From Burkholderiales bacterium (GTDB lineage Bacteria > Pseudomonadota > Gammaproteobacteria > Burkholderiales > Burkholderiaceae_F): a stretch of DNA of 64,000 bases. The notes below the pieces were generated by a model that saw only the letters and a list, made by a program, of their open reading frames with translations, was not told where the DNA came from and searched no databases. The position numbers and the translations under genes were made by a program. Positions 41,036 through 50,918 of this stretch are shown here, one piece after another. The stretch lies in the NCBI GenBank assembly GCA_020248865.1, contig JADCGS010000013.1, positions 1 to 64,000 of the forward strand, in the 5' to 3' direction. Each line of letters opens with the position of its first letter. The stretch's first letter is position 1.

Positions 41036-41061
41036 AAAAGGCGGCGCGCCGCAGCGCCGCC
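41036..41061 (-). terminator. Intrinsic terminator or attenuator between petA and petB
   Basis: Directly after the petA stop, the complement shows an 8-bp GC stem (GGCGGCGC / GCGCCGCC, 6-nt loop) followed by TTTT. By shape it is an intrinsic terminator, yet petB follows at once on the same strand, so it probably lowers or stabilises transcript levels instead of ending the operon. Confidence 0.55.
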
Positions 41062-41067
41062 CGGCCG

Positions 41068-41673
41068 TCAGGCGGTGCCGTCCTCGCCGATCAGGACCGT
41101 CGTGTCCGACAGGTACTTGTGCGGCGGCACTTCCAGGTTGTCCGGCGCCGGCTTGGCGCGGAACACCCGCCCGGCCAGGTCGAAGGTCGAGCCGTGGCAG
41201 GGGCACAGGAATCCCGCATCGGCGCCCAGCACCGCGTTGGTGTTGGCGGCAAGGGGACCCACCGGCGAGCAGCCCAGGTGCGAGCAGATGCCGACCGCGA
41301 TGAAGAACTCCGGCTTGATCGAGCGCAGCGCGTTGCGCGCGTACTGCGGCGTCGGGTAGGCCGTGCGCTGTGAGTTGGGGTCGGCCACCGCACCGTCGGC
41401 GCGCTTGACCGCCTCGATCATCTCGGGCGTGCGGCGCAGAATCCACACTGGCTTGCCGCGCCACTCGACGGTGCGCATCTCGCCGGGGGGCACGCCCGAA
41501 AGGTCGAACTCGACGGGTGCGCCGGCGGCGCGGGCGCGTTCGGAGGGCGCGAACGAGGAAACGAACGGCACAGCCAGCGCGCAGGCGCCAGCGGCGCCGA
41601 CTGCACCGGCTGTCACCAGGGCCGCGCGGCGCTCACCGTCGGCCGGGCCGTTGGCGGTAGGGTTGGAGGACAT
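41068..41673 (-). CDS. petA: Rieske iron-sulfur subunit (bc1 complex)
   Basis: A 201-aa Rieske protein that takes electrons from ubiquinol. The cluster motifs are GICSHLGCSP and LCPCHGSTFD, giving two Cys and two His ligands plus the extra disulfide. The N-terminus (ERRAALVTAG followed by a hydrophobic helix) is a Tat-type anchor. ATG 41673 is used; an upstream ATG at 41751 would put 26 unrelated residues ahead of the Tat signal. A TAAAAT -10-like hexamer sits at 41755-41760 without a clear -35. Confidence 0.96.
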   Translation of the reverse strand: MSSNPTANGPADGERRAALVTAGAVGAAGACALAVPFVSSFAPSERARAAGAPVEFDLSGVPPGEMRTVEWRGKPVWILRRTPEMIEAVKRADGAVADPNSQRTAYPTPQYARNALRSIKPEFFIAVGICSHLGCSPVGPLAANTNAVLGADAGFLCPCHGSTFDLAGRVFRAKPAPDNLEVPPHKYLSDTTVLIGEDGTA

Positions 41674-41922
41674 GTAGATCCAGTGAGGCAGGAAATTGAC
41701 CAAATGCGACGGGCAAGAACCAAGCGTCGCTTTCCGGGCGAAACCATCCACCCGATTTTACTTCAAGCGCCTGGCCCGCCCGGCGCGACCCTCGCCGGGT
41801 CGTCCGGTCAAGCAGCGCCGCCGGTCGCGGTCCAACGCGATGCAAGAAACCCCTTTGCGCTCGGGCACAATCGACAGGTAGTACCACTCCATAACTGACG
41901 CTGCGGCACGAAGGAGGTCCAC

Positions 41923-42363
41923 ATGGGCATGTTGAAGGAGTTCCGAGACTTTGCGGTCAAGGGCAACGTTATCGACCTCGCGGTCGGCGTCATCATCGGA
42001 GCAGCCTTTGGAAAGATAGTCGATTCGGCCGTCAAGGACCTGATCATGCCGATTATCGGCAGCTTCGGTAGCGTGGATTTCAAGGAGTTCTTCGTGGTCC
42101 TGTCCAAGCCCGCCAGTTACAGCGGGCCAATGACCTACGATGCACTCACCAAGGCCGGCGTGCCGCTGTTCGCCTACGGCCAGTTCATCACGATCCTGCT
42201 GAACTTCGTCATCCTGGCCTTCATCATCTTCTGGATGGTCAAGGCGGTGAACCGGGTCAAGGCGGCCGCCGCGGCCGAGCAGGCGGCCGCGCCGACACCA
42301 CCGCCGGCACCGGCCGAGGACATCGTCCTGCTGCGCGAGATCCGCGACGCGCTGAAGAAGTAG
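41923..42363 (+). CDS. mscL: Large-conductance mechanosensitive channel
   Basis: A 146-aa pore protein that opens under membrane tension to protect from osmotic downshock. [28 protein letters not shown] is the S1/TM1 pore segment, [25 protein letters not shown] is TM2, and the tail carries the conserved LLREIRDAL bundle helix. A textbook Shine-Dalgarno AAGGAGGT precedes the ATG by 5 bases. Divergent from petA. Confidence 0.97.
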   Translation: MGMLKEFRDFAVKGNVIDLAVGVIIGAAFGKIVDSAVKDLIMPIIGSFGSVDFKEFFVVLSKPASYSGPMTYDALTKAGVPLFAYGQFITILLNFVILAFIIFWMVKAVNRVKAAAAAEQAAAPTPPPAPAEDIVLLREIRDALKK

Positions 42364-42433
42364 TCGCGCAGGGCGCGCCCGCGGATGGGCGCGCCGCCTG
42401 CTGGCCGCGTTGGCGCGCGCCTAGAATCGGCGC

Positions 42434-43603
42434 ATGTTGCGCCGACTATGGCTCGTCTTTGCCCAAGCCACCACCGTTGGCCTGGCGCTGTTGTTCATCG
42501 TCGCCACGCTGCGGCCCGAGTGGCTGCGCCGCGCGCCGATGGCGCTGTCCACGCCGGTGTCGGGCAGCGTGTCGATCCAGCAGGTCGCCGCCAGCCCGGC
42601 CTCGGGGCGCGCCGAGCCAGCCGGCTCCTACGCCGAGGCGGCGCGGCGGGCCGCCCCGGCGGTGGTCAGCATCTACACCACCAAGGAGATTCGGCGCCCG
42701 CCGGTGGTGGACGATCCGCTGTTCGAACGCTTCTTCGGCCAGGGTCCGCGCGGCTCGACTGACCGCATTGCCAGCCTCGGCTCGGGCGTGATCGCCACCG
42801 CGGACGGCTACGTGCTGACCAACAATCACGTGGTGCAGGCCGCCGACGAAATTGCGGTCGCGCTGTCCGACGGCCGCCGCCTGCCCGCGCAACTGGTCGG
42901 CGCCGACCCGGACACCGATCTGGCGGTGCTGCGCGTGAAGGCGCCCAACCTGCCCGCCATCACTTTCGGCCGCGCCGAGTCGCTCAACGTCGGCGACGTC
43001 GTGCTGGCCATCGGCAACCCGTTCGACGTCGGCCAGACCGTCACGCTGGGCATCGTGTCGGCGCTCGGCCGCAACAACCTCGGCATCAACCGCTACGAAA
43101 ACTTCATCCAGACCGATGCGGCGATCAACCAGGGCAACTCGGGTGGCGCGCTGATCGACGTTCACGGCAACCTGGTCGGCGTCAACACGGCCATTTACTC
43201 CCGTACCGGCGGCTCGATCGGCATCGGCTTCGCCATCCCGACCACCATCATCACCGACGTGCTGGACCAGCTGATCAAGCAGGGCCGGGTGGTGCGCGGC
43301 TACTTCGGCATCGAGCCGGAGGACATCTCGCCCGAGGTCGCCGAGGCGTTGAAGCTGCCGGCGGCCGACGGCGTGCACGTGCGCGGCGTGGTGCGCGACG
43401 GCCCGGCCGCGCGCGCCGGCATGGAACCGGGGGACATCATCGTTTCGATCAACAACATCCGCGTGGAGAACACGCCGGGCGTCCTCACCCAGATCGCCAA
43501 GCTCGTCCCGGGGAGCGCGGCGCGCGTGGTGGTGATGCGCAGCGCCAGGGAAGTGCCGCTGACGGTGACGGTGGGCGAGCGGCCTGCCCCCGAGCGGCGC
43601 TGA
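42434..43603 (+). CDS. DegS/HtrA-type periplasmic serine protease
   Basis: A 389-aa protein: N-terminal membrane anchor (about residues 10-25), trypsin-like domain with the triad His in TNNHVV, Asp in DPDTDLAVL and Ser in NQGNSGGAL, then one PDZ domain (about 275-380). A single PDZ and an uncleaved anchor fit DegS, the sensor protease of the envelope stress response, better than DegP. In betaproteobacteria this gene often sits next to the tat/his/mla block, as here. Confidence 0.92.
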   Translation: MLRRLWLVFAQATTVGLALLFIVATLRPEWLRRAPMALSTPVSGSVSIQQVAASPASGRAEPAGSYAEAARRAAPAVVSIYTTKEIRRPPVVDDPLFERFFGQGPRGSTDRIASLGSGVIATADGYVLTNNHVVQAADEIAVALSDGRRLPAQLVGADPDTDLAVLRVKAPNLPAITFGRAESLNVGDVVLAIGNPFDVGQTVTLGIVSALGRNNLGINRYENFIQTDAAINQGNSGGALIDVHGNLVGVNTAIYSRTGGSIGIGFAIPTTIITDVLDQLIKQGRVVRGYFGIEPEDISPEVAEALKLPAADGVHVRGVVRDGPAARAGMEPGDIIVSINNIRVENTPGVLTQIAKLVPGSAARVVVMRSAREVPLTVTVGERPAPERR

Positions 43604-43610
43604 GGCCAGC

Positions 43611-44355
43611 TCACTGCGCCGGGCGCATTTGGTCGGCCACCGCGCGCGCCTTGATGGCCGCCGTCGGATCGCCGCGCGAGGCCGCCTGCGAGTACCAGTA
43701 GAACGCCTGCAGCAGGCTGACCTCCACCCCGTAGCCGTGCTCGTACAGGCTGGCCAGGATGTAGGCCGCTCCGGCGTCGCCCTGCTCGGCCGCCTTCTCG
43801 TACCAGCGGGCCGCCTCGCGATCGTCGCGCGGCGCGCCGCGGCCGAGGAAGTACTGGGTCGCCAGATCGAGCTGCGCATCCCGCCAGCCCTGCTCGGCCG
43901 CCTTGCGGTACCAGTGTGTGGCCTCGGTCACCGACCTGGGCACGAACTCACCGCGGTCGTACAGCAGTCCCAATGCATACTTGGGCGCGCGGCATGCCGT
44001 TGTCGGCAGACCTGCGCAGCCACTGCAGGCCGGTCGGCGGATCGGCCGGCACTCCGTCGCCGAACAGCAGCAGCACCGCGAGGTTGAACTGGGCGGTGCG
44101 CTGGTTGCGCGCGGCTGCCTTGCGGAAGTGATCGAGCGCGGCGGACGTATCGCGCGCTTCGTAGGCGGCCACGCCGAGCGCAAGGTCGGGGTCGCCATCG
44201 GGAACAACCTGCAGCCGGCTGGCGGCTGCAACGGCGGCACCGGCCGCCGGCACGACTGCCAGCAAGCCGGCCCGCAACAGCCGCGGCAGGCCGCGCAAAG
44301 GCAGGCGCAGGGGCAGATTTGGCGGCAGGTACACCGAACCGGCCATCCGCCGCAT
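43611..44355 (-). pseudogene. Sel1-repeat (TPR-like) protein gene broken by a one-base insertion
   Basis: The gene starts at ATG 44355 with a signal-like N-terminus (GLPRLLRAGLLAVVPAAGAAVAA) and reads Sel1 repeats up to GMPRAQ, then runs into a stop. The other reading frame carries on with YALGLLYDRGEF, YRKAAEQGWRDAQLDLATQYF and two more repeats to the stop at 43611. Removing one T of the pair 43981-43982 (AA on the coding strand) joins them as ...RAQYALGLLYDRGE..., a perfect Sel1 repeat of about 247 aa in total. Either a recent mutation or a base-calling error. Last gene of the his-tat train, 8 bp after tatC. Confidence 0.85.
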
Positions 44356-44363
44356 CGCTACGA

Positions 44364-45146
44364 CTAAGCGGCTTCGTCCGCGCCGGCGGCCGGCGCCGGC
44401 CTGACCAGGAACCGGGCAATCTGCAACCCGAGCTCGTAGAGCAGGCACAGCGGAATCGCCAGCAGCAGCTGGCTCAGCACGTCGGGCGGCGTGAAGATCG
44501 CCGCGACGATGAACGCGCCGACGATGACATAGGGGCGGGCCTTCTTGAGCGCATCGAGGCTGGCGATGCCGAAGCGCGCCAGCAACACCACCACGACCGG
44601 CATCTCGAAGGCAAGGCCGAACGCCAGGAACATCCCGAGCACGAAACTGAAGTAGGCCTCGATGTCCGGCGCCACGGCGACGCTGGCCGGCGCAAAACCG
44701 GCGATGAACTTGAACACGAAGCCGAAGACGATGAAGTAGCAGTAGGCCATGCCCAGCAGGAACATGCCGACGCTCGAGACGATGATCGGCGCGGCCAGGC
44801 GCTTCTCGTGCTTGTACAGGCCCGGGGCGACAAAAGCCCAGGTCTGGTACAGCACGTAGGGCAGTGCGATCACGAAGGCCGTGAACATCGTCAGCTTCAG
44901 CGGCACCATGAACGGCGTGATGACGCCGGTGGCCAGCAGCTTGGTTCCTTCGGGCAGCGCCACCATCATCGGCCGCGACAGCAGGTCGAAGATCTGCTTC
45001 ATGAACGGCGTGAGGCAAAGGAACACGGCCAGCACCGCCAGCGCGGCGCGCACCAGCCGCTGACGCAGTTCCACCAGGTGCGAGATGAAACTCTGCTCCT
45101 CGCCGGTCGCGGCGCTGGTCTGCTCGTTATCCGGCGAGGTCGACAT
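44364..45146 (-). CDS. tatC: Sec-independent protein translocase TatC
   Basis: A 260-aa protein with six membrane helices that recognises twin-arginine signals. FISHLVELRQRLVRA is the conserved N-terminus, FVAPGLYKHEKR the first periplasmic/cytoplasmic loop signature, and AYFSFVLGMFLAFGLAFEMPVVVVLL includes the functional Glu. Likely clients in this window: PetA and IorB. Confidence 0.97.
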   Translation of the reverse strand: MSTSPDNEQTSAATGEEQSFISHLVELRQRLVRAALAVLAVFLCLTPFMKQIFDLLSRPMMVALPEGTKLLATGVITPFMVPLKLTMFTAFVIALPYVLYQTWAFVAPGLYKHEKRLAAPIIVSSVGMFLLGMAYCYFIVFGFVFKFIAGFAPASVAVAPDIEAYFSFVLGMFLAFGLAFEMPVVVVLLARFGIASLDALKKARPYVIVGAFIVAAIFTPPDVLSQLLLAIPLCLLYELGLQIARFLVRPAPAAGADEAA

Positions 45147-45152
45147 GGGGCG

Positions 45153-45662
45153 CTAGCGCCGGATACGGGCGCGATTGATGCGGGCGCGCGGGGCGTACTT
45201 GCGGCGGCTGGCGGCGTGTGCATCCGGCATGGCCAGCTGGCGCTTCAGGCGCGCGATCTCCTCGGCCAGCTCGTCGACCGAGGGGCCGGGTTTGTAGCGC
45301 TTGGGAAACACCTGACGCTGCCAGCTCTCGCCGGAACCTTCCCACGAATAGTCGGTGCCCGCGCTGTAGGCGGTACCCAGGTCGGCGGTCGTCTTGTTCA
45401 GGTCCGCCTCGACGGCTCCGACCGCGCCCTCGACGCTGCTCTGGAAGGTTTGCGCCGCATTGCGCGCCTCCTCCTGCAACTTCTTGAGCTCCGACAGCTC
45501 CATTTCGCGGTTGATGTCGGTCTTGACCTGGTTGACGTAGCGCTGGGCCTTGCCGACCCAGTCGCCCACGGTGCGGGCGACCTTGGGCAACCGCTCGGGC
45601 CCGAGGACCACGAGCGCCACCGCGCCGATCACGGCGAGTTCACCAAAGCTGAAATCAAGCAT
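45153..45662 (-). CDS. tatB: Sec-independent protein translocase TatB
   Basis: A 169-aa protein with one N-terminal helix (FSFGELAVIGAVALVVLGPERLPKVART) containing the TatB Glu and the GPERLP hinge, an amphipathic helix, and a long charged tail with basic end. It hands Tat substrates from TatC to TatA. Its ATG lies directly after a heptamer-repeat element. Confidence 0.95.
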   Translation of the reverse strand: MLDFSFGELAVIGAVALVVLGPERLPKVARTVGDWVGKAQRYVNQVKTDINREMELSELKKLQEEARNAAQTFQSSVEGAVGAVEADLNKTTADLGTAYSAGTDYSWEGSGESWQRQVFPKRYKPGPSVDELAEEIARLKRQLAMPDAHAASRRKYAPRARINRARIRR

Positions 45663-45665
45663 CGC

Positions 45666-45749
45666 GTCGAGCGCCGAAGGTCGAGCGTCGAGCGTGACGG
45701 GGCACCACCCGGGCGCCGGCGGTCAAACGCCAGACACTGGACGCTGGAC
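45666..45749. repeat. Heptamer-repeat element between tatA and tatB
   Basis: The 93-bp gap holds two blocks with a strict 7-bp period. Left: GTCGAGC at 45666, 45680 and 45687, with a degenerate unit at 45673. Right: GCCAGAC, ACTGGAC, GCTGGAC at 45729, 45736 and 45743. The left unit reversed (GCTCGAC) is one base from the right unit, so the blocks form imperfect inverted arms around a GC-rich centre. Confidence 0.6.
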
Positions 45750-45755
45750 GAGGCC

Positions 45756-45989
45756 TCAGGACTTCTCTTTGGCCTGCACGTCGATGGTCTGACCCGCCAC
45801 CGGCTTGGGCGGCTCGACCTTGGCGCCGCCTTGGGCGCCGGCCGCCTGGCCGCCGTCGGTCATGCCTTCCTTGAACCCCTTGATGGCGCCGCCGAGATCC
45901 TTGCCGATGTTCTTCAGTTTGCTGGTCCCGAAGACCAGGACGATCACCAGCAGGACGACCAGCCAATGCCAGATCGAGAATGAACCCAT
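45756..45989 (-). CDS. tatA: Sec-independent protein translocase TatA
   Basis: A 77-aa pore-forming subunit: one short helix ([16 protein letters not shown]), the [24 protein letters not shown] hinge and amphipathic helix, and an acidic/basic tail. First of the tatABC genes, 19 bp after hinT. Confidence 0.97.
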   Translation of the reverse strand: MGSFSIWHWLVVLLVIVLVFGTSKLKNIGKDLGGAIKGFKEGMTDGGQAAGAQGGAKVEPPKPVAGQTIDVQAKEKS

Positions 45990-46008
45990 AACGAGACTCC
46001 TGAATCGT

Positions 46009-46368
46009 CTACAAACGCTTCCACGGGCGCGGACCGCCCAGCACGTGAACGTGCAAGTGATAGACCTCTTGTCCGCCGTCCGGGCCGTTATTGATGACGA
46101 TGCGGAAACCGTCCGCGGCGCCTTGTTCTCGTGCCAGCCGGGGTGCGAGCCCGAGCATTCTACCCAACAGCGCCTGGTGACGCGCCTGGGCGGTCATCAG
46201 GTTTTCCACGTGCTCCCTGGGGACCATCAGCAGGTGCACCGGTGCGGCCGGGTTGATGTCCGGGAACACGACGATCTCGTCGTCCTGGTAGACGACCTTG
46301 GCCGGGATCTGACCGGCGACGATCTTGCAGAAGATGCAGCCGGGCTCGGGCGGGTTGGCTTGACTCAT
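46009..46368 (-). CDS. hinT: HIT-family purine nucleoside phosphoramidase (HinT)
   Basis: A 119-aa histidine-triad hydrolase. [19 protein letters not shown] is the N-terminal signature, with two Cys as in zinc-binding forms, and [11 protein letters not shown] contains the HxHxHxx triad. It acts on adenosine phosphoramidates; its physiological role is unclear. ATGA overlap with hisE. Confidence 0.95.
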   Translation of the reverse strand: MSQANPPEPGCIFCKIVAGQIPAKVVYQDDEIVVFPDINPAAPVHLLMVPREHVENLMTAQARHQALLGRMLGLAPRLAREQGAADGFRIVINNGPDGGQEVYHLHVHVLGGPRPWKRL

Positions 46369-46709
46369 TCGCGCTCCTTGGCCTTGCGCAGGGCCTTCTC
46401 TTCGATGCCGGAAGTGCCGGCACGGCGTGCGAGCTCGGCCAGTACGTCGGCCGGCTTGAGCCCGAACTGCGCCAGCAGGATCATGCAGTGAAACCACAGG
46501 TCGGCGACTTCCGCCACCAGCGGCTCGCGCGGCCCGCCGTGCTCGGCGTCCTTGGCGGCCATCACGGCTTCGGTCGCCTCTTCGCCGACCTTCTTGCACA
46601 CGGCGTCCGGGCCCTTGGCAAACAGGCGCGCCACGTAGGACTGGTCGGCGTCACCCGCCTTGCGGGACTCGATGACCTGGGCCAGACGGTGCAGGATGTC
46701 GTCGCTCAT
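46365..46709 (-). CDS. hisE: Phosphoribosyl-ATP pyrophosphatase
   Basis: A 114-aa all-helical MazG-like enzyme, second step of histidine synthesis. [16 protein letters not shown] carries the metal-binding Glu residues and [13 protein letters not shown] the second acidic site. Separate from HisI, as in most betaproteobacteria. Start and end both overlap neighbours by ATGA. Confidence 0.97.
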   Translation of the reverse strand: MSDDILHRLAQVIESRKAGDADQSYVARLFAKGPDAVCKKVGEEATEAVMAAKDAEHGGPREPLVAEVADLWFHCMILLAQFGLKPADVLAELARRAGTSGIEEKALRKAKERE

Positions 46710-47152
46710 CGCTTGTAGATCAGTTCGGGATCCTTGAGTACCGGATCGACCGACTTCCAGTCGCCGCCCTCAAGTTGTCGGTAGAAGCAGCTCTCGCGCC
46801 CGGTGTGGCAGGCGATGCCGCCCGCCTGCCTGACACGGTACAGAACCGCGTCGCCGTCGCAATCGAGCCGCAGCTCGACGACCTGCTGCCGGTGGCCCGA
46901 TTCCTCGCCCTTGCGCCACAGCCGCCCGCGCGAACGCGACCAGTACACCGCAAAGCCGCTGGCCGCGGTCTCGCGCAGCGCCTCGGCGTTGACCCAGGCG
47001 ATCATCAGCACGCGTCCGCTGTCGGCGTCCTGCGCGATGGCCGCCACCAGCCCGTGCGCGTCGAAGCGAACCGGGTCCAGCCAGTCGCTCCCCGGGCGAC
47101 TCCGGCGCTCCGCGCCCGGGGGCTGGTCCTCGGGCAGGTCCGGTTTGCTCAT
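46706..47152 (-). CDS. hisI: Phosphoribosyl-AMP cyclohydrolase
   Basis: A 148-aa enzyme opening the adenine ring in step 3 of histidine synthesis. [45 protein letters not shown] with the Mg-binding acids, and the zinc Cys in [12 protein letters not shown] are all present. Overlaps the signal-peptidase gene upstream by ATGA. Confidence 0.96.
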   Translation of the reverse strand: MSKPDLPEDQPPGAERRSRPGSDWLDPVRFDAHGLVAAIAQDADSGRVLMIAWVNAEALRETAASGFAVYWSRSRGRLWRKGEESGHRQQVVELRLDCDGDAVLYRVRQAGGIACHTGRESCFYRQLEGGDWKSVDPVLKDPELIYKR

Positions 47153-47708
47153 GGCGTGCTTGCGATCGAAAAGCCCCAGCGGTCGGAGCGCGGCACAAGG
47201 CCGTCGAGCGAGAAGGCGATCAGTGTGGCGCGCCCGGTGATCCGCTCGACAGCCACCGGCCCAAAGAAACGTGAGTCGAAACTGTTGTCGCGGTTGTCGC
47301 CCATCGCGAATACGTGCCCGATTGGTACCACGCGGGGGCCGAATTCGATCTGCCCGGCGCGGCCCGCTGCGACACCGTTGCGGTACAGCACGCCACGGCG
47401 CGCGCCGATCTCGTCGCCGGCCACCGCGACCACGCGCTTGATGAGCAAGACCTCGTCGGCCGGAGAGTCGAAGGTGATCACGTCGCCGACGGCCGGCGCG
47501 GCGCGCTCGGCAAGCCGGATTCGGGTGAAAGGCAGGCGCCACGCGTAGGCATGCTTGTCGACGACCACCCGGTCGCCGATCTGGATGGCCGGCTCCATCG
47601 ACCCGCTCGGAATGTGACGCCAATCGGCATAGGCCGAGCGGAAGACCAACATGCCAGAGACAAACAGCAGCAGCCCGAGGTGATTGCGCAGCAGTCGGAG
47701 CAGTCGGT

Positions 47709-47712
<4 letters not shown>
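47149..47712 (-). CDS. lepB: Short signal peptidase I inside the his operon
   Basis: A 187-aa S26 peptidase with one N-terminal membrane helix (about residues 10-24). The catalytic Ser is in [11 protein letters not shown], the Lys in [12 protein letters not shown], and [14 protein letters not shown] is box E. It is much shorter than the usual two-helix LepB (~300 aa), so it may be a second, specialised enzyme; the gene name is by family only. It overlaps hisF and hisI by ATGA on both sides. Confidence 0.88.
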
Positions 47713-48482
<770 letters not shown>

Positions 48483-48658
48483 GGTCCGAGCATAGCGGCC
48501 TGACAACGCGCAGGCCATCCGGGCCGAACAAACCGGTGCCGATAAACGAAGTCGACCGCTGCCGGCAGCGCGCCCGCAGACTCCGCCAACGTTGCACGCC
48601 GCAGGCCAGACCGCCGTTCGCAAGACGCGGGGCGATGCGGGGTAGATGCGTAGGCGCG

Positions 48659-49399
48659 TCAGCCGCTCAATTCATCGGCGCGCGCCAGCGCGGCCTTGAA
48701 GTCGAGCGTGCCTTCATATAGCGAGCGGCCGAGCACCGCCCCCTGGACGCCTTCGTCCTGCACCGCGCACAGCTTGTCGATGTCCGTCAGGTCGCGGATG
48801 CCGCCGCTGGCCAGCACCGGGATCTTCACCGCGCGCGCCAGCTCCACCGTGGCCTCGAGGTTGACCCCCGTGAGCATGCCGTCGCGGCCGATGTCGGTGT
48901 ACAGGACGGCGTCCACGCCGTAGTCCTCGAACTTTCTGGCCAGGTCCGTCACGTCGTGGCCGGTCAGCTTGCTCCAGCCGTCGGTGGCGACCTTGCCGCC
49001 CTTGGCATCGAGGGCGACGATGACGTGGCCGCCAAAGGCGCTGCAGGCATCCTGCAGGAAGCCGGGATTCTTGACCGCGGCCGTGCCGATGACCACGTAG
49101 CGCACGCCGTCGTCGATGTAGCGCTCGATGATGTCCAGATCGCGCAGGCCGCCACCCAGTTGAACGGGCATCTCGTCGCCCACCGCCGCGACGATCTTCT
49201 TGATGATCGGCTCGTTGACCGGCTTGCCCGAGCGCGCGCCATTCAGATCGACCACGTGCAGCCGGCGGGCACCCAGGGCGAGCCAGTGGCGCGCCATGGC
49301 CACCGGGTCTTCGGAGAACACGGTGGCGTCGTTCATGTCGCCCTGGCGCAGGCGCACGCATCGGCCGTCTTTCAGGTCGATGGCCGGAATCAGGAGCAT
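48659..49399 (-). CDS. hisA: ProFAR isomerase HisA
   Basis: A 246-aa TIM barrel, fourth enzyme of the histidine pathway. [19 protein letters not shown] with the first catalytic Asp, QLGGGLRD, and [12 protein letters not shown] with the second Asp are complete. 95 bp of non-coding sequence separate it from hisH. Confidence 0.97.
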   Translation of the reverse strand: MLLIPAIDLKDGRCVRLRQGDMNDATVFSEDPVAMARHWLALGARRLHVVDLNGARSGKPVNEPIIKKIVAAVGDEMPVQLGGGLRDLDIIERYIDDGVRYVVIGTAAVKNPGFLQDACSAFGGHVIVALDAKGGKVATDGWSKLTGHDVTDLARKFEDYGVDAVLYTDIGRDGMLTGVNLEATVELARAVKIPVLASGGIRDLTDIDKLCAVQDEGVQGAVLGRSLYEGTLDFKAALARADELSG

Positions 49400-49494
49400 C
49401 GGTGGCTCACAGGCGTCCCACGGAAGGGCGGCGGCGGAATGAAGCGCGGAAAGGGACGGGATGAAGGAAACAGCGGGCGGACGACCACGCCGAT

Positions 49495-50142
49495 TCAAGG
49501 ATTCCAGCGTGCGAAGTTCTCGTAGATCCTCAGGCCGGCAGCTGCGCTCTTCTCGGGGTGGAACTGCGTGGCGAAAATATTATCTCGCGCCACCACACAG
49601 GTAAAGCTGAGGCCGTAATCGGCCGTACCGGCCGTCAGCGCGGGGTCCTGCGGCGCAACGTAGTAGCTGTGTACGAAGTAGAACCAGCTGCCATCATCAA
49701 CGCCGTGCCACAGGGGATGGCGCCGCACCTGCCGTACCCGGTTCCACCCCATGTGCGGCACCTTGAGCCGGCGGCCGCCGGGCTGGGCCAGGTCGGCGTC
49801 GCGAAAGCGCAGCACCTGGCCCCGGAACAGCCCCAGCCCCGGGGTCGGCCGTCCGGGCAACCGCGTTTCTTCCGATGCATCGAACAGCATCTGCTCGCCG
49901 ATGCACACGGCCAGCAGCGGCTTGCGGGCCGCCGCCCGCCGCACCGCCTCCTCCATGCCGCAGTCGCGCAGGTGCTGCATGCAGTCGGGCATGGCGCCCT
50001 GGCCCGGGAACACCACCCGCTCGGCCGCATCGACCTGGGCTGCCGTGGTGGCGATGACCACGCTCGCCTTGCCGGCCACGTGCTCGACTGCCTTGGCAAC
50101 CGAGCGCAGATTGCCCATGCCGAAGTCGACGACGGCGATCAT
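49495..50142 (-). CDS. hisH: Imidazole glycerol phosphate synthase subunit HisH
   Basis: A 215-aa glutaminase partner of His[15 protein letters not shown] is the start, AVCIGEQML has the nucleophilic Cys, and [12 protein letters not shown] the His-Glu pair. The oxyanion strand PHMGWN is present. ATG 50142 is taken; ATG 50160 would add six residues. 129 bp before it, up to hisB, hold no gene. Confidence 0.95.
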   Translation of the reverse strand: MIAVVDFGMGNLRSVAKAVEHVAGKASVVIATTAAQVDAAERVVFPGQGAMPDCMQHLRDCGMEEAVRRAAARKPLLAVCIGEQMLFDASEETRLPGRPTPGLGLFRGQVLRFRDADLAQPGGRRLKVPHMGWNRVRQVRRHPLWHGVDDGSWFYFVHSYYVAPQDPALTAGTADYGLSFTCVVARDNIFATQFHPEKSAAAGLRIYENFARWNP

Positions 50143-50271
50143 GGGCCGGCCGTTGCGCATGCCCGCAAGCCGGCGGCGGGCTCGTGTACGCACAACGGAG
50201 TGGTGGGAGTGCGCTCCTCGGGCCGCCCGGCGGCGGCCCCGAGGAAACTGCAACGAGAAGCCATGCTCGAC

Positions 50272-50862
50272 CTACAGGATGCCCTTGGTGGAGGGGACCA
50301 CGCCGGCGGCGCGCGGGTCGGCTTCGGCGGCCACGCGCAGCGCGCGCGCAAACGCCTTGAAGACGGTCTCGCACTGGTGGTGTGCGTTCTCGCCGCGCAG
50401 GTTGTCGACGTGAAGCGTGACCAGCGCGTGGTTGACGAAGCCCTGGAAGAACTCGTGCACGAGATCGACGTCGAATACGCCGATCATGGCGCGGGTGAAC
50501 GGCACCTGCCAGATAAGCCCGGGCCGGCCGGAAAAGTCGATCACCACGCGACTCAAGGCCTCGTCGAGCGGCACATAGGCCTGGCCGTAGCGGCGGATGC
50601 CCTTCCGGTCGCCCACGGCCCGGGCCACCGCCTGCCCGAGCGTGATGCCGACATCCTCGACCGTGTGGTGGCCGTCGATGTGCAGGTCGCCCTCGGCCTC
50701 GACAGTCAGGTCGATCGCGCCGTGGCGGGCAATCTGGTCGAGCATATGGTCGAAGAAACCGATGCCGGTAGCCAGCTTCGACTGGCCGCTGCCGTCGAGG
50801 TTGACGACCACTCGGATCTTCGTTTCAGCGGTATTGCGGACGACTTCGGCAATGCGGCTCAC
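50272..50862 (-). CDS. hisB: Imidazoleglycerol-phosphate dehydratase
   Basis: A 196-aa monofunctional HisB (no phosphatase domain). [31 protein letters not shown] and [18 protein letters not shown] carry the Mn-binding His clusters. A 56-bp gap separates it from hisC. Confidence 0.97.
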   Translation of the reverse strand: MSRIAEVVRNTAETKIRVVVNLDGSGQSKLATGIGFFDHMLDQIARHGAIDLTVEAEGDLHIDGHHTVEDVGITLGQAVARAVGDRKGIRRYGQAYVPLDEALSRVVIDFSGRPGLIWQVPFTRAMIGVFDVDLVHEFFQGFVNHALVTLHVDNLRGENAHHQCETVFKAFARALRVAAEADPRAAGVVPSTKGIL

Positions 50863-50918
50863 TGAACTTCCCTCGCGCTACCCGCCTGCGGCGTCGCCCT
50901 TGCGGTGGCCCGGCAGGC

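Noticed and set aside
38949-41303. 784-codon plus-strand frame opposite petC/petB
   Set aside because: Highly charged, repetitive QH/DR-rich translation; the minus strand encodes intact bc1 subunits.
44319-45983. 554-codon plus-strand frame across tatABC
   Set aside because: Antisense of tatABC, with no recognisable domain and a composition typical of shadow frames.
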